Source of the DNA: Mytilus californianus
Lineage: Eukaryota > Mollusca > Bivalvia > Mytilida > Mytilidae
Direction: 5' to 3'
DNA: 64,000 bases
Assembly (NCBI RefSeq): GCF_021869535.1
Contig: NW_026262701.1
Span: forward strand, 46,751,278-46,815,277
Shown: piece by piece, positions 1 to 11,765 of the stretch
Layout of the letters: the number at the start of each line of letters is the position of its first letter
Position numbering within the stretch: position 1 is the first letter of the stretch
The notes under the pieces: generated by a model
Database searches by the model: none
What the model saw: the letters and a program-made list of their open reading frames with translations, nothing else
Told to the model about the DNA's origin: nothing
Program-made: the position numbers and the translations under genes

Positions 1-165
1 GTGTAAAACAAACAACACCATAAAAATAACCCAAACAAACAAAAAAATACCAAACAAACAATTATATAACAAAACATTACTTAGAACGCTAACAAATAAG
101 CAACACGGACTCCACAAAAAACTTCGCTATTAAGAAAAGGTATGTACAAAAACTTTAATTTAAAA

Positions 166-250
166 TGAGGAGTTGCGGTATGATTGCCAATGAGACAACT
201 ATCCACAGGAGGCCAACTGACGTAGATGTAAGCACCCATACCGTTTGTTT
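166..250 (-). repeat. Short 3'-tail fragment of a Penelope-like element family (type 3)
   Basis: The stretch reads as a GTATGATTGCCAATGAGACA-type terminus followed by a CTATCCAC block. The same terminus is at 17219-17345 and 51630-52030. By comparison with the element at 38053-40719 this is the 3' end of a retroelement on the minus strand. Only about 85 bp are recognisable. Confidence 0.5.
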
Positions 251-589
251 TTCATGAACAATTAAAAGTGATTTTCACGAACAGGATATCTACATATTTT
301 ATTTTTGTGTATCCATATATTGTTTTTCAACTGTTCATGTCGTACCGAAAAAATACCTCTAAAAATGGTTTTCAAAGATAGCAATGATATTATTTAATTT
401 TTGCCAATATGGGTTTGATCTAAAAATAATCACCAGCAACTTATGATACTTGTTCTTCAAATTCAGATATTTTTTTCTCTTTTTATAAAACACACAACAT
501 CAAGAACTTGGCTCCAATATTGTTTTACTTTTGCCAATATGGTTTTGATAACAGGAACGTACGTTTTCAAAACTATCACCAAATATATA

Positions 590-1008
590 CTGACAGACTT
601 TAAAAATGCAACACACATTTTGGTGATTTGTTTAACCAAATCATGATTAATCTAAACATTTAGGGGCTACAGTTTAAACCGCATAATTGCCAAATCTGAC
701 TGTAATGGGTGGGACAAAGGCAAAAGCAAAGAGGGAAGCAAAAGTGACAAAAACAAAACTTTAAAACATGTCCAATAGAACTAGTTGACTTTTCTGTCAA
801 TCATTTAGGTGTTGGTTCCAAGCAGTCATTGCCTCCAACGGGGTCACACATCCATGGATTGTAGAAAACCAGGGTTTCAGTACATACCACGTGATTTGAA
901 CATCAAACGTGACGTAATCAATCAAACTTTCCAACTGCAAACTTTATTCAAACAAAAAAGAAAATTAAAAAAAGGATAATCTAGTGTTGCGTTTTTAAAG
1001 TCCGTCAG
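590..1008. mobile_element. MITE-like element with ~25-30-bp terminal inverted repeats and TA target duplication
   Basis: The left end (CTGACAGACTTTAAAAATGC at 590) is the near-exact reverse complement of the right end (GCGTTTTTAAAGTCCGTCAG, ending 1008). TA lies directly outside both ends (588-589 and 1009-1010). A TA duplication with short inverted termini and no ORF fits a non-autonomous Tc1/mariner-type element. The clade is inferred from the TA only. Confidence 0.5.
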
Positions 1009-1010
1009 TA

Positions 1011-2540
1011 TAGTTGTATCCTATTACGTGTATTGTCGATCAAGTAACCAATAAGCATTATTAAAATATTATGTGTGCTGAATTACGAAGATTTTGTTGT
1101 AACCTTAAAATGCGACCATATAATCAAACATTTCATTTTGTGTAAAAAAAAAGCTATTTGAAGAAGTGTCAATCAAATTGTCTACCTTGTTGATATCTAC
1201 GAACTCATTCTTCTTTTCGAGACGGTTCTTTATCTATCCAATCACATGCGGGTAAGTTAACCTCCATATTTATAGGGTATTTCAATATTTTCTTTCATCG
1301 TTTAGTGAAATTGTCTTTTAAGAACACAAAATTCACATAAAATCTGAAAAATACTGTCAATACTGATCGATATTGTCACTGCAAAATACAGTGAAAATAC
1401 AAACGTTTAGACATCTACGGGCGCACATCGATATTAATGTAAAATAATTTGGCAGGAAATAATGTATGAGTAGGATAAGTATTCGAAAGGGTTTATTAAA
1501 ATTTTGATAAACAAATTGGACAAAAGAGAGGAAATGAAGTAGAAAACATTTGAGAAGTTATGTCAAAGTAAACATACCATAATTGTAAAGGTGTTAAAAG
1601 TATACACTATAATTATGCAAATGCTTGCACGAGTTACTTTCTTATGATATTTTCTTTTCAGTCATATCTTCACGCATTAAAAAGGTTCAATTTCTTTTAA
1701 TAAATATAGTTATGACGTTCCTGGGTAAATATTGTCTCTGTTTTCTTTCTTCGTGCGCTTTAAAGTAGTGTTCAATCGCAAATGTCATTCAAAAATAGCT
1801 TTTCCATCATAAACAAGGCCAATTACCGGACAATGTTCATTTTTAAGAATCTTCTACTCCATTTAACATTCACACGCGGGCGAAAAGCCAGTTGCAACTA
1901 AATAAAGATTTGCGAAACGTGTTTACCCAAAAACCTTTTAGTGTTCTCGTACAAATACTTCTTTTTCATCAAGCAATCCTGCAAAATATGTAATACTAAT
2001 ATCATAATGATTGTTTCTGTTGAATTATTATATTATTATTGCTACAGGCAGGTTGAGTTTCACGCAATAGTTAAAAATAAAATTCTGAATACATATCTGT
2101 CGGCTAGCAAAGAAAATAAGCTAACAATAAATCATATGTCTCAGTTTTTGCACATTAAAACAATTGCAGTTTGGGATAACATATCAAAGCAGGAATTTGT
2201 AACTGAAAATAGATATTATAGTTATATTCTACACCATAAAAAAACATTTCCGTAGATTTTTAAAAATATCAATTAAAAGCATACCCTTGGAAGCGGAATA
2301 TGATATTGGAAGAAGGTTAATTATAACGTATACTTTACCATTAGTCAAAACTCAATGTCTACATTTTTTGACTCTTTTCAACCTCGATTATGCCTTTCAG
2401 GAGCTCCTCATTTTTCTTTTTAGTCTCAAGCAATTCTGTGTCTTTATCTGTCACAGTAGCTGTTTTAGTGTTATAAGCAAACAATCATTTAAATAAACTA
2501 TTTAAGTATACTCAGGTTGATTTAGAAAATGAAATACTGT
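1011..2540. other. AT-rich DNA, no gene seen
   Basis: No ORF with recognisable protein character, no RNA gene and no repeat shared with the rest of the window was found. The open frames here are short and of low complexity. Confidence 0.5.
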
Positions 2541-2696
2541 ATTATACAATTATAGCCTTTGTATGAGGTCGATACGAGGTTATATCGACCTAAGAGAAGC
2601 ATATTGACTGAGGACGAAGTCCGAGGTCGATATGCTTCTCTGGGTCGATATAACATCGTATTGACCTCAACCAAAGGCTACAATTGTTATATTATT
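2541..2696. repeat. Long near-perfect hairpin
   Basis: The arms run from about 2545 (ACAATTATAGCCTTTG) to about 2690 (CAAAGGCTACAATTGT). They pair through GAGGTCGATACGA, TTATATCGACC and AGAGAAGCATAT to a palindromic centre (GACTGAGGACGAAGTCCGAG). No ORF spans it. The architecture is the same as five other hairpins in the window, but the arm sequence is unrelated. Confidence 0.8.
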
Positions 2697-3897
2697 AATC
2701 AACAACTATAGCATGAACAATGTAAAATTGGGGATTTCTAGAATCTATTTTAGTAACATGCTGTATGCCCTGTGCAATATGCTGTTTTTGACCTACGAAA
2801 AGCTAAACACAACAATATTGGCGTGCAAACTGAGCAAATACAAATGTACATGTGATCAAGTTTTAACGAATCACAAATCCTTAAAAATATTCGATTAATA
2901 ATATAGACATATAATATTTAAACATTCAAATGCAAAGATAAACATTTGACAAAATATTCATTCCTATCTTTTTGTTCTTATGAAGATATAACTAAATGTC
3001 AATGTTGATATTCAATTTAGTATTTAGGAAGTGTCACCGACGATTTTTTAACTTGAGATGCATCAAGTGGTACCCCCAGCTACCGTAACCACAGTGACGA
3101 CCCTTTTTAAACCTGCTTCCAGAAACTTAAATTTTTTGTTGTTTTATTTTGTTCAGTTTGAAAGAATGATTGATTGAAATTATAGTTTTATTTAAACAAT
3201 TATTAAACGTGATTCTAGAATATTCATTATGTTTGATAATTATTGTTATATTTTTTGTAAAGAAATGTTTTCAGTGTACTTAATGGCATTATGGCCTTAT
3301 TACTTTTTTTATATATCTGAATGGTTTGTGTTTGGTTTCCCAAAAATGTAATAAATAATTAACAGACTATATACAAATAGAAGTAGTATGCATTTGGTAG
3401 CTCTGTTAACAACTGTTACAGTTACACGTTACAAGTATTTTGGCAGGAAAAGTTCGTTAAGCCAAGTCAATTATCAAGTTTATGAAATCCTATTCATTTT
3501 CACTGATATTATTTCTTTTATAATGCCTACCAAACCGGTCATTGAATGATTAAAGTAGTGTGTCAAACCTGTGTATTTAAACAAATGGCATAATATCGAC
3601 ACTTTTTGCCGAATCGAGGATGAAAAGTTCTAAATTGAATCAAAATTAATCAATTGATAAAATTGCCACGCAAATGACTGGCATTATTCATGAAGGTATA
3701 CTCAATAAGCCAGCTTTGACATTTCTTTACTATTTGTCAACCTTTTGGGCGATTAACAACCCGTCATATGCTATTGAGGCTTATTCAAAATGTGTGTTGG
3801 CATGCTGAAGCCCTTTTCCTTTTTTGTGTTGTTTGGTTGATGTCTCATAGAATTGTACCTAATATCTTCTTTCGTTACATTACCTGCTGTTTACATT
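2697..3897. other. AT-rich DNA, no gene seen
   Basis: It holds only short open frames of low complexity. I found no supported promoter, RNA gene or repeat. Confidence 0.45.
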
Positions 3898-4225
3898 TCA
3901 AGTTTTTAATTGTTGATCATTAAGAATAAGTAAATCCCTTCTTACAGTTTTAAACAAACCTTTTTTGTGTAAGCTATTATTCGAAGATAAGGACTTTATG
4001 TCGATTTTCAAAAGACTTATGTCGTCATGGTGTTGAGTTTTCATCTGTTTTATTTCTTCTGTAATTCTTCTTTCGGAACTAAGCTGACACTGTAGAATGC
4101 CCTGTACTTTTATCAATAAACTCTCTGAGTTTTGAATGACAACATCTAATTTCTTATTTGCATTCGCCATTTCTTCCGGTATTTGCTCCAACCTATTGAC
4201 AGAAGAACATGCACCCACGACTGGC
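3898..4225 (-). CDS. Possible 3'-terminal exon encoding a coiled-coil protein
   Basis: The minus strand is open for about 108 codons to a TGA at 3898-3900. Immediately upstream is a plausible splice acceptor, a T/A-rich tract ending TTTTATAG at 4226. There is no ATG at the start of the frame; the apparent MGACSS start is a GTG codon, so an internal or terminal exon is likelier than a complete small gene. The translation is charged and helical, with heptad-like spacing (for example QNSESLLIKVQGILQ), suggesting a coiled coil. I do not recognise the family. Upstream exons, if they exist, would lie above 4226 and none was identified. It could be a chance ORF. Confidence 0.3.
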
Positions 4226-4226
4226 T

Positions 4227-4957
4227 ATAAAATAGAAAGTTTATCATCAATAGTACATAGGTTTTTTTTTCTTTTTGTCTTCGCATTCATAGTTCTTTGA
4301 CACTGGTGTTGAATTTTAAATATGATATTTATTAAACAATAATATGATTTCATTAACGTCTTAACTACTGAATGTCATGATATCATTTAAAATCACTACG
4401 GCGAATATGATTTCTACCGGAAATAGCCAATCACTGTTATGGCTATCATTTGAATTAAAGAAGTTTCGATCATCCAGTCGCTTATTTTTTCAAAGTATAG
4501 AGTCTGGATGATAAATGAAATCGAGACGGTAATTTATGAAAGTCGGAATAACATCGGCGTTTTAGCAAGTTTAAATGGATAATATACAAGACAAATAACC
4601 AAGAAGTTGGTTATTGGATATGATTAGTCGTAATAATTATGAGGTCGTTTAAAGCTATATTTTTTTTTGCTGTAACGCCAATAAAGAAATCATGTAATTA
4701 CGGAATAGATAGATCTAGTTGTAAAATAAAGTACATATGATTTTACAGAATCAGCGTTATTTTTAAAGATAAAGAAAAATTCCCCAAATCATTAAAGAAT
4801 ACAGAAATGAATGACCCCATCCAGACCCTCATAAAATATGCCTCTGTTATTATTAATCAATGAAAAAATATATACGAAAACTGAGCATGACTTGGTCTAC
4901 ATTCGTGTGTGGTGCTTAACAGATGCAACTTGATCTTACTTTGACTAATAGATCTTA
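4227..4957. other. AT-rich DNA, no gene seen
   Basis: No coding, RNA or repeat signal was recognised apart from short A/T runs. Confidence 0.45.
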
Positions 4958-5190
4958 AAGGGGGCACTAGCTACGAGATATAAAAAAATTATAAAATATG
5001 ATATTTTTTGTTCAATCATTAATGAAAGTGAAATAGTGAAATAATAATTCGCTTTTAGCAGCCAGTATTGTCTAATTTTGTCAAAATAAGCAATTAAATA
5101 TTGATGATGAATTATTCACTTGCAAGTGAATAATTCGACCTCATTGAATCCGTATTCATGTGAACTTCAATTTAACCCCTTAGATAGAGT
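4958..5190 (-). repeat. Dispersed repeat E, right-hand part
   Basis: On the minus strand this matches 35690-35900 and 43960-44170. Shared blocks include CTAAGGGGTT, CACATGAATACGG, TCAATGAGGTCGAATTA and ATTATTTCACTATTTCAC. It ends with a GCTAGTGCCCCCTTTAA block, which also occurs at about 8590. It is non-coding. The full repeat E is longer, and this copy holds only its distal part. Confidence 0.7.
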
Positions 5191-5240
5191 TGGTTGTACG
5201 ACTTTGCCCCCATCAGAGCTATAGTAAAACAGTACATTAA

Positions 5241-5310
5241 CGGGTGTTACACGGACACTTTTTAGATGATACACGGACAATTTTTAGTTGTTACACGGAC
5301 ACTCTTTATG
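5241..5310 (+). repeat. Three tandem copies of a 22-bp unit
   Basis: Three units start with TACACGGACA and are followed by an ATTTTTAG-type stretch, with a period of 22 bp. The leading GTGTTACACGGAC is identical to the outer end of the inverted arms at 11029 and 14899, so these may be vestiges of that element's termini. Confidence 0.6.
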
Positions 5311-5492
5311 AATAGAATCACTCGTGCATGATCAGTGAGTGCATGGGCACTTTAAATTTCAATTAGATTTGAACTTTTTGTTTCAACAACATATTTCCTG
5401 TCTTTTAAATTAAAATATTTACGTTAGCATCAATAACAATATTTTTTTCAAAAAATTACAGTAACTATTCATATTAGTACACTAAGGGATTC

Positions 5493-5650
5493 ACCATTTA
5501 ACTTCAAAAGGTGGGTTATGGTTTTTTCCTAAAAAAAAACATTTTGATCCCCAATTTTATGAGAAAAAATATATAATATATTATATAGTTGAAAAACTAA
5601 ATAATTTTCTTACTCAGAAAAGAACACACCCCCTTTTGAAGCTAAATGGT
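5493..5650. mobile_element. Small MITE with ~20-bp inverted termini
   Basis: The left end ACCATTTAACTTCAAAAG and the right end CTTTTGAAGCTAAATGGT are inverted copies enclosing about 120 bp of AT-rich DNA. A second copy of the family is at 13087-13350. No ORF and no clear target duplication. Confidence 0.65.
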
Positions 5651-5660
5651 CGGTCCGTAA

Positions 5661-5919
5661 ATGTTTTTTTTTCTTCAATATATGGACATGAATAGTATTC
5701 TGGACAATGCTGAAAGAAATGCTGGTACCAACGCTTATATTTCAATAAAAAAGACAGGATATATATATAAAAAAATCAAATCTAATCAAAAGATAAAATC
5801 CCTATCAACTCACCAATGCACGATTGATCCTATAAATAAAAAGTGTCCGTGTAGTACATGTTCAAATAGGCAGCACATCTTGAAGAAAATCATTCAACTT
5901 ATGTCATCAATTTTGGACG
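5661..5919 (+). CDS. Weak exon candidate, unknown protein
   Basis: An open frame runs from ATG 5661 and reads into a good splice-donor match (GACG then GTAAGC, intron from 5920). A possible acceptor (GAATAG) precedes 5694. The encoded segment is basic and contains a CPCSTC motif followed by a helical stretch (RQHILKKIIQLM). I recognise no family. It starts only a few bases after the MITE at 5493-5650. It may be chance. Confidence 0.2.
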
Positions 5920-5930
5920 GTAAGCTCTGA

Positions 5931-6649
5931 TTGGATCATATAATGACGCGTGTTTAATCCTGATCAACACTATCAGAGACATATAAAAACGTATAAGCAT
6001 GAACATTTTTTTTAATCCAAAATATATGCCTATATATTTCTAATGACGAGACAAAATCCAACATTTCATTCACTAATGAGATAGGAAATTCATTCTTTTG
6101 ATACACTTATATTGTTATTGAATTCATATATTTGGCGGCAAACGTACGATTTTTACGATTTTTTTAGGGGGAATGGGGGTGGGGGGGGGACTTGAATGGC
6201 ACATCCTGCATTCTTTCAACAAAAAAAGGATGAAACCTGTTTATTTTAAATTTATTTTAACCCTCTCCCCCTTTTCCCCCACAAAAATCAAATGGTAGCT
6301 TGCTTACCTCTGAAATCTTTTTTTTTATACATTACTTACTTGCGAAGTTGCATTTCAAAAAGTCTCAAATGTGTATAACATTCACCTTTAACTTAAAATG
6401 GTTCTTTTCATAAAGTTATTAGATTCTTGAATTTTTTGAGAAAAAAACTCTCGGCTGAAGGGAAGTGAGAAAAAAAATTGAGTTTAAACTGTAACTTACA
6501 TTAACTGGTATATGGCCATTTAAGTTTCTAATATCTTTAGTTTTACTACCTCTTCTAAATGCAAATTGTACTTCTTCCTTCTTTACACCCCAGTTCTATT
6601 GTTATACTTCATAGTTTCTATTTTTGAAACAAGTGTAAATTGAATAGAT
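5931..6649. other. No gene seen; G-run and C-run tracts
   Basis: A G-rich tract (about 6169-6192) and a C-rich tract (about 6262-6282) lie 75 bp apart and could pair or form structured DNA. The rest is AT-rich with no coding signal. Confidence 0.45.
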
Positions 6650-6761
6650 CTATTGTTACGAATAACAATGGATTTTGACCACTGGGTGTGACGAGCGGGG
6701 TTTCTGGAAACCCCTGCTTCTACATCCCGCAAACAAAGTCCATTGTTATTCGTAACAATAG
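6650..6761. repeat. Near-perfect hairpin
   Basis: CTATTGTTACGAATAACAAT at 6650 is the exact reverse complement of the right end (6742-6761). Inside is a second short inverted repeat, GGGGTTT/AAACCCC. It is non-coding and is one of six hairpins of similar design in the window. Confidence 0.8.
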
Positions 6762-6999
6762 AAATTGATTATGAACATAAGAAATTACTAATAGTGTTCA
6801 CTACAAATTGTTTCATGATATTAAAAAAACACAACACAACACATTTTAGGAAATTCCAATAAGCATCTACATGGAATACAAAACTAATCCTTTAAATACT
6901 TTTTTGCTTGAAGGTAATTTTGTTTATCCCAGTCATATGTCTCTATTCTAAAGCATTGATCTTTAAAAAAAATTGTGATTTTAACTCCTGTTTTAACTC

Positions 7000-7178
7000 C
7001 TGGACCCCCCTCCCCCGGTTACCCAGTGGCCGATCCGGGGTTGGGGGTTCCGCGGGTTGGACCCGACTTTTATATAAAAGATCAATGCATTTGAATGGTT
7101 GGACCCCCCCCCCCCCCCCCCCCCCCGCCCCCTTTTCTCTTGAGTTGGGAACCCCCGGCTGGATCAGCCCCTGATTGC
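7000..7178. repeat. GC-rich inverted-repeat element with a 23-base C run
   Basis: A GGCCGATCCGGGGTTGGGGG-type block at about 7028 is inverted at about 7148-7175 (CCCCCGGCTGGATCAGCC). An uninterrupted C run lies at 7104-7126. The overlapping frames on both strands translate to low-complexity Pro/Gly and are not genes. I recall similar GC-rich repeats from bivalve genomes; a MITE-like unit is an inference. Confidence 0.5.
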
Positions 7179-7805
7179 CCCTCAAAAAAGGGAGTTCCTC
7201 AATTTTAAATATTGTATGTTGAGCGTGTCTTGTAGTCGGGTTTCTAATGCAGACACACCTATTACTTAGTATGTTCGAATATGAATGTTTGTTTATTCTC
7301 GATATGAGGGAGGGGGGCCTTTGTTTTTGATAAAATCGTAAAATATAAAATACAGTCATGATTACCTTTATTAGACTGATACAGGTAAGTACTTTGGGTT
7401 ATAATATTGCCTTTATCTTTAGTCTCTTCTACCAAATCCAACGCTTGCCACAAAATGTCGTCCGTCTTATACCCGTCCATATTGACAACTGTATACCAGG
7501 AGCATGATGTTTTTTTTTTGTTTGTCATAAGAATACACGAAACAGTCAACCATGACCTGCTGATCCATATTAGCACATGGATTTAACGGGAATATGCAAA
7601 ACAACTTGACATTTGTAAAATATACTCACTTGTCAAAGTTCGAACGAAGATAACCAAAGAAAGGTTACTAGTGGGGTTTCATGTAACAAAAAAAATATTC
7701 TTATAAATCATGGTTTGATATTATCAATAAATATGCTATCGTTTTTTGTTTTTTTTCATTTAATAATCAATGTTAACAAATATAGGGTTTAGAATGGGGT
7801 GTAAG
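7179..7805. other. No gene seen
   Basis: The minus-strand frame 7262-7576 has no recognisable family features and no convincing splice sites, so I left it uncalled. Confidence 0.4.
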
Positions 7806-7912
7806 TTAGTTATACAACTCGGGATACGGTGTGTCTGGATTAGAAACCCCTCCGGCCTCCGGCCGACGGGGTTTCTTATCCAGACACACCTATCCCTCGG
7901 TGTATAACTATT
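7806..7912. repeat. Near-perfect hairpin
   Basis: The left arm (TAGTTATAC, then GGTGTGTCTGGATTAGAAAC) pairs with the right arm (GTTTCTTATCCAGACACACC, then GTATAACTA). The centre is CTCCGGCCTCCGGCCGACGG, itself partly palindromic. It is non-coding and lies 20 bp from the next hairpin. Confidence 0.8.
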
Positions 7913-7932
7913 ACTGAAACGTCGTACAAGTC

Positions 7933-8115
7933 AGATACAAAACAAAGGTTTCTAAAAACAGGCCGGAAACAACCTGCCGTATAGTTTGTCTGCACTTGTA
8001 GTCAGGTCAAGGCCCTCGGCTATCGCCTCGGACCTTGACCTGACTACTCGTGCAGAAAAACTATCCGGCAACGGTTGTTACCGGCCTGTTTCTTTGTTAC
8101 CTTTGTATTGTATCT
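7933..8115. repeat. Long near-perfect hairpin
   Basis: The outer arms AGATACAAAACAAAGG and CCTTTGTATTGTATCT pair. Further in, AACAGGCCGG pairs with CCGGCCTGTT, and a central GGTCAAGGCCCTCGG pairs with CCTCGGACCTTGACC. At about 183 bp it is the longest of the hairpin set. Confidence 0.8.
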
Positions 8116-8147
8116 AATACAGAACGCATGAATTGTGTGCATGTTTA

Positions 8148-8612
8148 ATTATTTAAAGGAAAAGAATGTCAAATTGAAAGTAAACAAAGGTAATTCATTT
8201 AATTGACTGATTCGATCCTCAAAAAAATCATTCTTATACAGGTAAAAATGATGATTAACATAAATTTTTAATCTATAAATGAAATTAAATAGACATAGAA
8301 GGAATTTTAAAATAGACATAGAAGAATCCAATTGCACGAGTTGCGCTATCTATTTTTATCTTTATTTATGTTTGTATCCCTTATATGGGCATCGGTGGTT
8401 TTCGGGAGGTCAACTCGACAGTTAATTAGATGGCATTTAGACTAAAATACACACAAAACGAAGCTACATATTATCCACCCTATGCAATGTAAATTGTTTA
8501 TTTTAGATTTTTTATAATTTGGATAAATGTTTTACATTGTTATATAACAAATATGAGAATTTGAGTCAAATCGGTGAACATGAATTTGACAGCTAGTGCC
8601 CCTTTAAAAAAT
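8148..8612 (-). repeat. Dispersed repeat E, left-hand part
   Basis: On the minus strand this aligns with 35240-35680 and its duplicate at 43508-43950. Shared blocks include CTGTCAAATTCATGTT, ATTTGACTCAAATT, TGTGTATTTTAGTCTA, GCCATCTAATTAAC and GGATCGAATCAGTCAA. It is non-coding. The frame at 8149-8337 is an accident of this repeat. Confidence 0.8.
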
Positions 8613-9819
8613 GTGTAAAAACTGCCGAGACAACTAGTAGTCTTGGTTATGAATAATATTGTTTGAAACAGTTTAAGTACTTATAGTGTCTCTCATTGGA
8701 AATGCACATTGAACATCACAACGTGAGATACAAAAAGGTCAGTTATTTTAATCAGAAACGTGTCTCTTAAGTAATAATCACATTAATACACGGCTCCACA
8801 CCGTTTTGTTATTTGGGGGGAAACGGAAGTGCTATTTTTGTATTAGATTCTATATTTAATTTTTAGTTACGAGACTAGAATTAAAGTAGAAATGTCATCT
8901 ACTGCTACCTGGGAAAAATAACGGAAGACAAGTAATCGCGTTTATAAAAAGCTAGCATTCTCATAGCTGATGAAATTTGAAAATGTTTTTCCATGCAGAA
9001 TAGCATTGTATAGTGAACTACATAAAATAAACGGTAAATACTAATTTTGAGATTTTCCTATTTTTTTCTTGTGTGGAATCACATGCACTTGTCTTTGATT
9101 TTTCCATAGTTATATACATTAATATAACATCAAGGTACATATGACATTTTTTTCACAGACAAATGTCTGTGGGGGAATGTATAGAACACCGAAAAAGGGG
9201 GATACTTACTCAATCATCTGCGTTTTAACCTGTTTATCGATTTTTTGTTTTCTAAAAAAGATGTGTTATTCATTTACTTCTTCCAAGATCAGTTGTTTAT
9301 TAATTTGTGTTAGAGAAGTATGGCCACTTTCGCCTGTATCTGTTGCATTTAAAGTAGGTCTCGAAAAGTGTATAGAGTGTGAAACGTAGTAAAATTTAAA
9401 CATTAAAGAACACAAAATTATTTTTCAAAAGATTTTCCACATCTTTTCAAAATGATCCTTAAAACTTATATTGAACAATCTTTTATCTGCCTTTTGTCAT
9501 TCGAAACTTTTTAAAACGAGAAGTGTTGAGATGTAGAAAACATAGCTTGAGCATTGACCTAATAAAGTTAATGTACTGGTCTGGTCCCTGGTCACGATAG
9601 TCCCAATAAATCAACTTATTAACGCTTTAAGGCTATAGGAGTAAGTTGGACAAGATCAAAATATTACTAGTATATCGAACTTAAAATTCAAATTTTGATT
9701 GATGGCTGTGATAACAATGAAATATTTTAAAAACAATAGCTATGGATTAGATATCATTCTTTGATTAAACATTCAGCGTAAATTTTTTTCCCCAGTAAAC
9801 ACAAAGAAAGCAGGCCGAG
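8613..9819. other. No gene seen
   Basis: It has short open frames only. The 82-codon frame at 9141-9389 shows no recognisable domain and no splice support. Confidence 0.4.
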
Positions 9820-9965
9820 AATTCCATTCGTTTACAGAACAGGGCACAGCGCCAGCGCACACATCGACAAAAAAATCTTGCAACATTATGCCTATAATAC
9901 ATTTTATAATAAATAATATATCTGACTAAAATCTTTAGTTTGTCGAATACAGCGCTTTATGCCAT
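9820..9965. mobile_element. Diverged copy of the MITE at 50929-51045
   Basis: It shares an ATCGACAAAAAAATCTT block, a TATATCTGAC block and a TTTAGTTTGTCGA block with the better-preserved copy at 50929-51045, in the same order and spacing. Its terminal repeats (CAGCGCC.../...CAGCGCTTTATG) are degraded. Confidence 0.5.
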
Positions 9966-11022
9966 TCAAGCCTAAATTTCGTTGAAATCCATAAAATTTG
10001 AAAAATTTCATCAAAATCTGTTTTTGGTGCCTTTTTCGGGTATACTTTCCAACGTAACTTTCGAAGAGTTCGACAAAATTCGTTCTTTTTCACTTTGTCG
10101 CATGATGAACTTGATCGATATTTGGAGAAAAATAAGGCCTTTATGATACTTACCCTTCAAAGCTAAACATGCTGAATTAACATATTTTTTTTGTGGGAGC
10201 GCAAATGTCTTTCTGTTTTATTATCATAGTGTTTATATGCGTATACATGATTCTAAATTCTTCTAGAAAACATCCATTTTCATATAATCCAATGCCAACA
10301 GTATTTTCGTCTTTTAGATGTATAGATATCTATTTTCTTTCTCTTTTTCGTATAGCATGTTTAGTATAAATAGTCACTAAATCTCAAAAACAAGTATATT
10401 AAGACGTTTGTTTCTAACTCTGTTCATTGTTTTCGGTGATATAAATTCATTTTTTGCCATAATTATTTTTATTTAACATTTATTCACAATTCTTCTGTAT
10501 CTATCTAGACTTGGGAGGGTTAAAAGCTAAAACGTATTGTTATGACATGATATGTCCATTGTAGAAGACTTTATAACTTGTAAGAGGCATGCGCTGTTTG
10601 AACTTTAGAAGTAAGGAGTTTTGTGTGTCGATTAATTGGGTTGCCTGTCTTAATTATTTATGTATACTTCACATCTCCTTTAAATCATATTTAGAAATTA
10701 AAATCTATTATTAAATGATATGAGCAAATCAGCCCTAATACGGATAAATCAGCATGTGCAATACTGATGACGTTGCCCTATCGATATAAATCAAATTTAA
10801 GAGTTAATATTGCTTTTCGGACAGGGTCAATACGGAAAAAAAGCCGTATTGGCCCATGGGCTAATGTGGGACGTTCACTTCTGGTTTCAATTTTCTTACT
10901 CCTTACTTAACTTTGGACGTATCGTTATGTATAAAAAAATAACATTTGTATTATATTTTTTTAACTTCAAATCATAAAATAAATTTTTTTTAATGATGTT
11001 CAGTGTTTTGTAACGTCTTGAC
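9966..11022. other. No gene seen
   Basis: AT-rich. A 30-bp hairpin (CAATACGG...CCGTATTG, about 10827-10856) is the only structured feature noted. Confidence 0.45.
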
Positions 11023-11028
11023 GTCTTG

Positions 11029-11765
11029 GGTCCGTGTAACACTTATCAATTCAAAATTTCAAAAAGTTTTGAAATTTTAGATTTTTGGAATTTTGATCAA
11101 AGTTTTGAAATATCAAAATTCAAAATTTTTTAAAAGTTTTGAAATTTTGAAATTTTCACCAAATAATTAAAATTTTAAAATTCTAAATATCGTTTTTAAA
11201 TTTGATAGTTTAGATATTTGATCAAACTTTAAAAGTACTAAACTTAACGTGCAGTTTTGATTATTTCGCTTTTTGAAAGTTTGATTTTTTCAATTTTTGA
11301 TTAAGATATCAAAAATAGAAAAGGGGCGAAAAGAGGGGTACATGTAAACACGGCTCTGATTATGATCATTCTTAGTTAGGAATAAAAAGCACGAAGTATA
11401 TCAAATCAGTTATAATTACAAACTAAATAATTAAAATAAGAATTCGGATTTTTATAAATCATATTAGACATCACAGTATCCTGAAAATTTTAATGTTGTG
11501 CATCTATTTAAAAAAAATTTTAAACCTATTTAAACCGTCATCAAACAAGTTGATTTACATTTTTAAAAAAATCTCTAATATTTGGTGTCCCCAGCGCCCA
11601 ACATTTGGGAGTAACAGTGAAAACTGACCAACTCGCAGTAAGCGAAATAGTATTATTCGACTTTTGAGCGTTCCTGATGAAGGTAGATCCAGAAAAAAGC
11701 GCTTCGGTCGCATGCAATTTTTAACGTTTTGTTTCCATTTTTTATCGATTGCATGACGATAATAT
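11029..11765 (+). repeat. Left inverted arm of the 3.87-kb element
   Basis: It includes a tract of repeated TTCAAAATTTTGAAAT-like words (about 11048-11160) and a conserved block (GGGGCGAAAAGAGGGGTACA at about 11322). It is broken at 11765 by a type-1 retroelement tail, after which a short matching block (ATGAACGTTGTG) reappears at about 12059. Confidence 0.75.

Noticed and set aside
3898..4218. N-myristoylated MGACSS protein
   Set aside because: The apparent Met is a GTG codon just after a likely splice acceptor; no ATG starts this frame.
6908..7359. Overlapping frames rich in Pro or Gly
   Set aside because: Products of the C-run and GC-rich repeat; no protein character.
2541..8115. Hairpins as transcription terminators
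   Set aside because: Bacterial-type terminators do not apply, and arms of 50-85 bp are far too long.
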